In this document: in pieces, positions 58,668-64,000 of the stretch
Layout: each line of letters opens with the position of its first letter
Numbering within the stretch: the stretch's first letter is position 1
NCBI GenBank assembly: GCA_965279355.1
Contig: OZ257155.1
Coordinates: forward strand, 1-64,000
From: G965279355 sp965279355
Lineage (GTDB): Bacteria > Pseudomonadota > Alphaproteobacteria > CACIAM-22H2
DNA length: 64,000 nucleotides
Direction of reading: 5' to 3'
Position numbers and translations under genes: made by a program
Notes under the pieces: generated by a model
Told to the model about the DNA's origin: nothing
What the model saw: the letters and a program-made list of their open reading frames with translations, nothing else
Database searches by the model: none

Positions 58668-59687
58668 TTAGTCTTTCACGCGGGCGGCCGCTTCCTGGGC
58701 CAGCGACATGTCGATATAGGGCTTCACGTCGATTACCGTTGAAAGGATGCCTGCCTCTTTCAGGAGATTCACATTCCCCTGCAGGCGCTCTGCGTTCACG
58801 AGCGCTTGCGGGTGATAGTAGTAGTCGTTGGTCGTGTAGACCCATTCCTCATACTGATCGGCCGGAATCCTGCTGACATCCGCGAGCTGCTTGATTGCCG
58901 CGGGCCGGGTGCGGGGATCCGTCATCCAGCGCCGCATGCGGATATTGTCTTCCAGGAAATCGACCAGGGCCGCCCGGTGCTTGGCAACGAACTCTGCCTT
59001 GGCCATGTACATCAGGGTTTCGACGGGCCCAAAGGCATCGCCGACGCTGAACAGCGGTTTCAAGTCCTTGTTGCGGGCTGCAATGCGGTCAAACGGTGGC
59101 ACGAGTGGTACTGCATCAACGCGCTTGGATTCCAGCGCCGCGATCATCGCCGGGAAGCGAATCTCGGCAATCTGAAAATCACGGGGCTCAATCAGACCAT
59201 TACGACGCATGAAGAGCTGCGCGGCAGTGTCGACATTGGCACCGCGCGCGCTTACGGCAATCACTTTGCCCTTGAGGTCCTGAACGTTCTTGATGTCCGC
59301 GGCCCGCACCCAGAAATGGGTGAACAGGTGGCCCGGCAACTCCGTGGTGATGATCTGGGCGATCACCCGCATGTTGAGCTTGGCCTCGGTCACGCCCGTG
59401 ACGAGGGTGAGGGGGCTCAAAGTAGAAATATCAACCTGATCCGCTGCGAGCGCCGTCAGCGATGCGCCGCCGCCCTGCAGTCGGATGGGCTCCACTGTGT
59501 AGGACTTGCCGTAGTGCCTGTAGACGTTGCGGTCATAGTCCGGAACGGTCGGGATCAGCGGTGAGAACTGTCCGGGGATGGTTGACCAGTCGGCCCTGAT
59601 CTTCACGGGCTGCTGGGCGGTGGTTTCAGTCGTCAGTATCAGGCATGCCGCTATAGCGATTGCGGCTGTTGCGAACCTATAAAACAT
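58668..59687 (-). CDS. ABC transporter substrate-binding protein, NMT1/SsuA/TauA type (copy 2, with transporter)
   Basis: A 339-residue receptor, same length as copy 1 at 16915, with signal peptide MFYRFATAAIAIAACLILTTETTAQ and closely matching text: KIRADWSTIPGQFSPLIPTVPDYDRNVYRHYGKSYTVEPIRLQGGGASLTALAADQVDISTLSPLTLVTGVTEAKLNMRVI. GGGAGGAG supports ATG 59687. It is the first gene of the ABC operon. Operator I lies 167 bp upstream. Ligands of this family include nitrate, sulfonates, taurine, thiamine precursors and aromatic acids; which one applies here is unknown. Confidence 0.9.
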   Translation of the reverse strand: MFYRFATAAIAIAACLILTTETTAQQPVKIRADWSTIPGQFSPLIPTVPDYDRNVYRHYGKSYTVEPIRLQGGGASLTALAADQVDISTLSPLTLVTGVTEAKLNMRVIAQIITTELPGHLFTHFWVRAADIKNVQDLKGKVIAVSARGANVDTAAQLFMRRNGLIEPRDFQIAEIRFPAMIAALESKRVDAVPLVPPFDRIAARNKDLKPLFSVGDAFGPVETLMYMAKAEFVAKHRAALVDFLEDNIRMRRWMTDPRTRPAAIKQLADVSRIPADQYEEWVYTTNDYYYHPQALVNAERLQGNVNLLKEAGILSTVIDVKPYIDMSLAQEAAARVKD

Positions 59688-59705
59688 AAGCTCCTCCCTT
59701 AACAT

Positions 59706-59948
59706 TTGTTGGTTTCGAGGAGTTCATCACGACAATCAATGAAAGGCAACCTGATAATCAATTTTCGGCGCCAGGAACGAGACTCATTCCTTTCGTGGAT
59801 TCGGGCCATATGGTTGCGCACGCTCTTTATTTTGCTCAAAGCAGTTCAGATGTATGCCCCTAGGGTTGAGGACAGGCAGGCGAAAGGGGCGCTAGCGGTG
59901 CCGAGTTGCGGTTTCAAGAAGAACTGAAGTGCGATAACCCGGAGCGAC
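59706..59948. other. Intergenic region between ABC receptor and LuxR-type regulator 2
   Basis: No gene is supported in these 243 bases. They contain operator candidate I (59855-59874) and should hold the promoter of the ABC operon. They are moderately AT-rich near 59800. Confidence 0.5.
59855..59874. promoter_or_regulatory. LuxR-type operator candidate (site I)
   Basis: Left arm TGCCCC (two mismatches to TGTCCT), right arm AGGACA perfect, centre TAGGGTTG. It lies 167 bp upstream of the ABC receptor start, downstream of the LuxR-type gene's stop. Confidence 0.5.
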
Positions 59949-60761
59949 TTACGCTCGGGTTCGCTGTCTCTCGATCAGGGCGATCAATTGATTCTGTCGG
60001 GTAATCCCGAGCTTCTGATAGGCCCGCTGGCGATAGGTCGCGATGCTGGTGCGGCCGACCTTCAGTTCAGCCGCTGTCTCATCGATCGTCTGACCTGCGA
60101 CCGCACGGGCGCAGACCTCGCATTCCCGTTTGCTCAGACGGTCGGGAAGGGACAGCAGGAGGCGCTCGTTACGATCGACGTCCATCAGCGTCGATGGAGC
60201 GCTGCCGCTTCTGGTCAGGGAAACATGCTTGACGGATGCATCGAGGAGCAAGTTTGCGAGTGCCGCGAAGTAGTTCACGCCTAGCGACGACAGCATTTTT
60301 CGGCGGGACTGGCCGAAGATGCTCAACTGATAGAGTTCGGAGCCGACCATCGAAAAATAGGTCAATCGCTCGCGGATCCGGTTCAGTTCGTAGCAGTGTC
60401 GATACTGTGGGTCTTCGATGTCGTCGACGTCGATCTTTGTGACCGTCGTTTCAAGCCGGTGTCGTATGACAGCCTGGAGGGCGGGATCAGCGTGATAGCA
60501 GTGGTCCAGCCACTTGTTGATGCTTTGCTCAACAGTCGGGACCTTCTTCCGACTTGCCGTTACGATGCAGGCTATCGGGCGGGTTCCGCGATAACGGACA
60601 ATCCCCCAGTGGTCCGCGCCGAGCGCCCGTTCAAGCATGTCAAGGCACGCTGACGGATACGTTTCTGTTCCCAGCGATTTGATGATGTTGCCAAAGCCGC
60701 CGGAGCCCCTGGCGCGCAGCGTGATGTGTTCGTCAGAGCGTACTGGAGAGACGACAATCAT
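59949..60761 (-). CDS. LuxR-family transcriptional regulator (solo), copy 2
   Basis: A 270-residue protein, homologous to the one at 43488 end to end: both begin MIV(V/L)SP and end in TYRQRAYQKLGITRQNxL. HTH: LSKRECEVCARAVAGQTIDETAAELKVGRTSIATYRQRAYQKLGI. Shared sensor-part words are ...HCYELNRIRERLTYFSxxGSELYQLSIFG, so the two may sense related molecules. I start it at ATG 60761 by alignment with copy 1; an upstream TTG at 60776 is possible. No LuxI is present. It may bind the TGTCAT variant seen next door, or the main repeat. Confidence 0.85.
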   Translation of the reverse strand: MIVVSPVRSDEHITLRARGSGGFGNIIKSLGTETYPSACLDMLERALGADHWGIVRYRGTRPIACIVTASRKKVPTVEQSINKWLDHCYHADPALQAVIRHRLETTVTKIDVDDIEDPQYRHCYELNRIRERLTYFSMVGSELYQLSIFGQSRRKMLSSLGVNYFAALANLLLDASVKHVSLTRSGSAPSTLMDVDRNERLLLSLPDRLSKRECEVCARAVAGQTIDETAAELKVGRTSIATYRQRAYQKLGITRQNQLIALIERQRTRA

Positions 60762-60870
60762 CGCGGCCCCACTCAATCGCTTCCCGGATCAGCCGGCGAG
60801 GTTCTATTTCCACCTTATAACGAAATCGTCGACCCAGCGTAGCGCCAGTTTGGCTGTGGTGACAAGGACG

Positions 60871-61884
60871 TCAATCCTTAATCCGCGAGGCAGCTTCCTC
60901 GATGAGCGAGGAGTCGATATAGGGACGGATATCGATCGTTGACGGAATGATGCCGCCTTCTTTCATCGTATTGATATTGCTCTGCAAGCGCTCCGGGTTG
61001 AGCGTCCCCTTGGGATGGAAATAGTAGTCATCCTGCGAGTAGACCCATTCCGCCAGTTCGGCGACCGGAATCTTTGAGACCTCCGATACCTGGCGTATCG
61101 CGTCCATGCGGGTTGCCGGATTGAACATCCACCGGCGCATACGCAGATTGTCTTCAAGAAAGTCGATGAGCACGGCACGGTTCTTTGCGGCAAAGTCCGA
61201 CCGGACCGCAAAGTTAAGTGTTTCAACCGGCCCGAAGACATCGCCGACGCCAAAGATCGGTGCAAACTCGGGATTGCGGGAAGCCATGGTGTCGAACGGC
61301 GGAACCAGCGGAGCAAGGTCGATTTTCTTCGTCTCGAGCGCTGGGATCATCGCGGGGAGGCGGATTTCGGCGATCTGGAAGTCCTTCGGTTCCTGGAGGC
61401 CTGCGCGTCCCATCATGATCCGGATCACGGCGTCGAAGTTTGCGCCACGTGCCGTCACGGCAAGAACCTTACCACGCAAGTCCTGAATGGATTTCACTTC
61501 ATTTTTACGAACCCAGAATCTCGTCTGACGGTAGCCGGGGAGTTCCGTGGTGAGCGCCTGGGCGATCAGCTTGAAATCAATCTTTGCTTCGGTTGCCGCG
61601 AGAAAGATCTGCTGCGGACTGAAGGTACCCGACATCTCTAGCTGGCCGGCCGCCAGCGCTGTCAGCGTGGCGCCGCCACCGGCAAGACGCAGCGGCTCCA
61701 CAACATAGGATTTCCCATAATGCCGGAACACGTTCGGCGCATAATTGGGGACGCTCGGAATGAGCGGCGCGAAATGGCCCGGCAGCACCTGCCAATCCAT
61801 GCGGATCTTGAGCGGCTGTGCATCGGCAACGGGCGCTGCAATTGTCAGCGCGAAGGCAAGCAGGGTGAGTGATCGGAACTTCAT
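60871..61884 (-). CDS. ABC transporter substrate-binding protein, NMT1/SsuA/TauA type (copy 3, orphan)
   Basis: A 337-residue receptor with signal peptide MKFRSLTLLAFALTIAAPVADAQ. PLKIRMDWQVLPGHFAPLIPSVPNYAPNVFRHYGKSYVVEPLRLAGGGATLTALAAGQLEMSGT mirrors copies 1 and 2. It has no adjacent permease and probably shares the ABC system at 56189-58635, or delivers to another. GAGGATAACC precedes ATG. Variant operator J is 68 bp upstream. Confidence 0.88.
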   Translation of the reverse strand: MKFRSLTLLAFALTIAAPVADAQPLKIRMDWQVLPGHFAPLIPSVPNYAPNVFRHYGKSYVVEPLRLAGGGATLTALAAGQLEMSGTFSPQQIFLAATEAKIDFKLIAQALTTELPGYRQTRFWVRKNEVKSIQDLRGKVLAVTARGANFDAVIRIMMGRAGLQEPKDFQIAEIRLPAMIPALETKKIDLAPLVPPFDTMASRNPEFAPIFGVGDVFGPVETLNFAVRSDFAAKNRAVLIDFLEDNLRMRRWMFNPATRMDAIRQVSEVSKIPVAELAEWVYSQDDYYFHPKGTLNPERLQSNINTMKEGGIIPSTIDIRPYIDSSLIEEAASRIKD

Positions 61885-61952
61885 GGTTATCCTCGCCTGT
61901 CACTTTAATAAAATTTGTTAGGAACGAAGATACGCCAGAGCGCCGGACGTGC

Positions 61953-61972
61953 TGTCATTTTCAATAATGACA
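61953..61972. promoter_or_regulatory. 20-bp variant inverted repeat TGTCAT-N8-ATGACA (site J)
   Basis: Perfect arms TGTCAT and ATGACA around TTTCAATA, between receptor copy 3 (start 61884) and the TfdA-like gene (start 62070). Same 6-8-6 layout as the main repeats with one symmetric base change in each arm (C to A, G to T). Confidence 0.65.
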
Positions 61973-62069
61973 GGTCCACGAGTGTGATGACGCAAGCCCT
62001 AACGGGTTCGGCTAAAAGGTCCTGCTGGTCCTGCGGGGCGAACGGCTGGAACCTGATGCGGAGAGTATA

Positions 62070-62945
62070 ATGGCGTTAGAACTGCGTAAGCTTCATCCGA
62101 TGTTTGCGGCGGAAATTAGCCAGTTGGACTTTTCTCTGCCGGCTGCCCGCCAGCCGGGCAAGGAGTTAAAAGCGGCGATCGACAACTATGGCGTCGTCGT
62201 GTTCCGTAATGAGAGGCCGATTACCGACGACCAGCACGCCGAATTCAGCCGCCTGTTTGGGCCGATCGAGATCGGACCGGCATTCAAGGTGGCGGGTACG
62301 GTTAAACAGCGGATCACCAATCCGCTGCTGGTCGACGTCAGCAATCTTGATGCCGACGGCAACATCATGGCCCTGGATAATCGCATGCGCCTTTTCGTTA
62401 AGGGAAATGCGCTTTGGCACACGGATATGTCCTTCATGCAGAATCGCGCCACCTATTCGCTGCTCGCCGCGCATGAAATTCCGCCCGACGGCGCGGATAC
62501 GGAATTCGCGGATATGGCTTCGGCCTATAACGCGCTGCCGGATGATATGAAGGAGTTGGTCGAGAAGCTCACCGTCGAGCATTCGATCTGGCATTCTCGG
62601 CAGCTGGCGGGCTTCCCGGAACCGACGGAGGAAGAACTAAAGTCACAGCTGCCTGTGCACCACAAGCTGGTGCACGTTCATCCCGGTTCCGGCCGAAAAG
62701 TTCTCTATTTGGCTGCACACGCCTCTCATATCGTCGGCTGGCCGCTCGAGCTGGGTCGCGGCCTGCTCAAGGTCCTGATGGCGTTCAGCACGCAGGCGCA
62801 GTTCATCTATCGGCACAAGTGGACGCTTGGCGATCTGTTGATGTGGGACAACATGTCCACCATGCATCGCGCGACGCCATTTGAGGACTCGAAATACCGC
62901 CGCGATATGCGGCGCACGACATGCCGGGAGCGGCCGGCGGCATAG
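62070..62945 (+). CDS. TauD/TfdA-family Fe(II)/2-oxoglutarate dioxygenase 1
   Basis: A 291-residue non-haem iron dioxygenase: MALELRKLHPMFAAEISQLDFSLP, VVVFRNERPITDDQHAEFSRLFGPIE, HxD in LWHTDMSFMQ, and the distal His/Arg in WDNMSTMHRATPFEDSKYRRDMRRTT. The closing part is the TfdA-type MHRATPF motif, as in 2,4-D and related enzymes that oxidise an ether or side chain next to a carboxylate or sulfonate. The native substrate cannot be told. It starts at ATG 62070 and is divergent from receptor copy 3, sharing operator J. Confidence 0.88.
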   Translation: MALELRKLHPMFAAEISQLDFSLPAARQPGKELKAAIDNYGVVVFRNERPITDDQHAEFSRLFGPIEIGPAFKVAGTVKQRITNPLLVDVSNLDADGNIMALDNRMRLFVKGNALWHTDMSFMQNRATYSLLAAHEIPPDGADTEFADMASAYNALPDDMKELVEKLTVEHSIWHSRQLAGFPEPTEEELKSQLPVHHKLVHVHPGSGRKVLYLAAHASHIVGWPLELGRGLLKVLMAFSTQAQFIYRHKWTLGDLLMWDNMSTMHRATPFEDSKYRRDMRRTTCRERPAA

Positions 62946-62970
62946 GCTGCGCCGCCGACGCGAGGGCAGT

Positions 62971-63855
62971 CTAGTGCGGGATCCTGCCGCCGAGTGTCAC
63001 CCGCTCAAGCGTTCGGGCGTATCCCTGATAGTCGCCGACCGCTGAGTGCGAGGCTGCCCAATTGTCCCAGACGACGACAGTCCCGGCGTCCCAGCGAACC
63101 CGGACCGTAAACGGGGTAAACGAAGAGTACTGATGGAGGAAGTTCAGGAGCGGCGCGCTCTCCGCTTCCGTCATACCTTCGAAACGGATGCTGAAGAGCG
63201 GGTTCAGGAAGAGCGCCTTCCGGCCGGTGACAGGATGCATCATTGCCAGTGGATGGATCACCTCACGGTCACCCTCCGTTGTATCCATATTCTTCATCGA
63301 CTTGTAGAGACGTTGGTCGGCGCCGGAACCGAACAATCGCGTCGCACTGTGGACCACGCGGAGTCCATCGATCACCTGGCGCATCTTCTCAGACAACGTC
63401 TCGTAACCGAGATAAAGATTCCCAAATGCCGTGTCGCCGCCATAGGGCGGTACAACCACCCCCCGCATCACAACCACGGCGGGCGGGGTATCCATGAACG
63501 TGCTGTCCGAGTGGAAAGCCTCGCCGACGACGCCTTTCTGATCGTCGGCGTCCCTATGGACCAGTTGGATATCCTTGAAGTCCGGCCGGTTCTTGATGTG
63601 AGGAATCGGCTGGATTGGGCCAAAGGTTTCCGAGAAACGGATATGATTCTTGTGGGTGAGACCTTCCTGTGAGCGGAAGACGACGACCAGGTGGTCGGCA
63701 AACGCGCGCCTGATTTCACTCAACTGCTCTTCCGAAGGATCATTCAGGTCCACACCATGGATCTCGGCGCCGATGAGGCCGCTCAGGGGGTGGACCGTGA
63801 TGCTTTTGTAATCCCCGACCTTGATGATGTTGGGCCGCTCGGTAACAGTGAGCAT
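62971..63855 (-). CDS. TauD/TfdA-family Fe(II)/2-oxoglutarate dioxygenase 2
   Basis: A protein of about 294 residues: KSITVHPLSGLIGAEIHGVDLNDPSEEQLSEIRRAFADHLVVVFRSQEGLTHKNHIRFSETFGPIQPIPH, HxD in AFHSDSTFMDTPPAVVVMRGVVVPPYGGDTAFGNLY, and WDNWAASHSAVGDYQGYARTLERVTLGG with the second His and the 2-oxoglutarate Arg. It is nearer TauD than the TfdA-like neighbour. I use ATG 63855; a TTG at 63942 extends it but without family pattern. Operator K is 97 bp upstream. Confidence 0.88.
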   Translation of the reverse strand: MLTVTERPNIIKVGDYKSITVHPLSGLIGAEIHGVDLNDPSEEQLSEIRRAFADHLVVVFRSQEGLTHKNHIRFSETFGPIQPIPHIKNRPDFKDIQLVHRDADDQKGVVGEAFHSDSTFMDTPPAVVVMRGVVVPPYGGDTAFGNLYLGYETLSEKMRQVIDGLRVVHSATRLFGSGADQRLYKSMKNMDTTEGDREVIHPLAMMHPVTGRKALFLNPLFSIRFEGMTEAESAPLLNFLHQYSSFTPFTVRVRWDAGTVVVWDNWAASHSAVGDYQGYARTLERVTLGGRIPH

Positions 63856-63952
63856 CTGTTCAAGACCTCGTCCGTGTCGCAGTGCGACTGCGGCGACGGA
63901 TTGACGACCGCAGTCTTCAGCGAGCGACGATAGACGCTTCAACGGAAAAGAA

Positions 63953-63972
63953 TGTCATCGGGCCTAATGACA
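63953..63972. promoter_or_regulatory. 20-bp variant inverted repeat TGTCAT-N8-ATGACA (site K)
   Basis: Perfect arms TGTCAT and ATGACA around CGGGCCTA, 97 bp before ATG 63855 of the second dioxygenase. The same arms as site J, so the last promoters in the window share this variant. Confidence 0.65.
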
Positions 63973-64000
63973 TATCCGGGCAGGACATACCGGATGGGCG

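Noticed and set aside
43488..60761. A classic quorum-sensing LuxI/LuxR pair
   Set aside because: No LuxI-type synthase is in the window, and the N-terminal domains do not show the acyl-homoserine-lactone domain pattern I would expect.
1..64000. CRISPR arrays, insertion sequences or prophage structural genes
   Set aside because: No regularly spaced repeats, transposase patterns or capsid/tail genes were seen on reading through both strands.

Overview
The window is GC-rich, densely coded bacterial DNA, most consistent with an alphaproteobacterium (moderate confidence). The reasons are many Bug/TctC-type periplasmic receptors without their own permeases, NodB/NodS-like polysaccharide enzymes, Tat-type signals on solute receptors, and a coenzyme F420 pathway of the kind known from some Proteobacteria. 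No rRNA, complete tRNA, CRISPR array or insertion sequence was seen.

Layout. (1) 1-4058: end of an amidohydrolase, two tandem Bug receptors, a VOC protein and a MetE-like methyltransferase. (2) 4093-12787: a translationally coupled surface-glycan operon (epimerase, GT2, a GT2/NodS-like/NodB-like fusion, GT2, ABC exporter) bounded by two copies of the 3' end of a tRNA-Glu gene, so probably a genomic island. (3) 12740-about 16.9 kb: a second element with a tyrosine integrase directly beside the right tRNA fragment, small hypothetical genes and a SLOG-like protein. (4) 16.9-64 kb: a large catabolic/transport region in many short, mostly divergent operons. It holds a complete F420 biosynthesis set (fbiC, cofC, cofE, cofD) with an F420:NADP reductase-like gene and LLM oxidoreductases. 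It also holds a UGSC-motif protein beside a thioredoxin-reductase-like enzyme, two MetE-like methyltransferases with an MTHFR-like gene, a group D flavin monooxygenase-like protein and a TPP enzyme. Aromatic or acyl-CoA type steps are suggested by FAH-family, glutaryl-CoA dehydrogenase-like, extradiol dioxygenase-like, dienelactone hydrolase and hydroxycinnamoyl-CoA hydratase/lyase genes. Uptake is served by a LIV system, a taurine/nitrate-type system, two orphan copies of its receptor, a peptide-type receptor and two Bug receptors. Two TauD/TfdA dioxygenases close the window.

The most interesting structure is regulatory. Almost every promoter region from 18.0 to 59.9 kb carries a 20-bp inverted repeat of form TGTCCT-N8-AGGACA, always 55-205 bp before a start codon. 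The last two promoter regions (61.95 and 63.95 kb) carry the symmetric variant TGTCAT-N8-ATGACA. The region encodes two LuxR-type regulators with near-identical DNA-binding domains and no LuxI. I infer a 47-kb regulon run by LuxR solos. The two divergent promoter regions at 52.5 and 55.3 kb lack these repeats and instead share the 13-mer AGGTATCCTTATA. The substrate of the system cannot be read from sequence; the enzyme mix suggests a methoxylated or otherwise substituted aromatic compound, degraded partly with deazaflavin chemistry.
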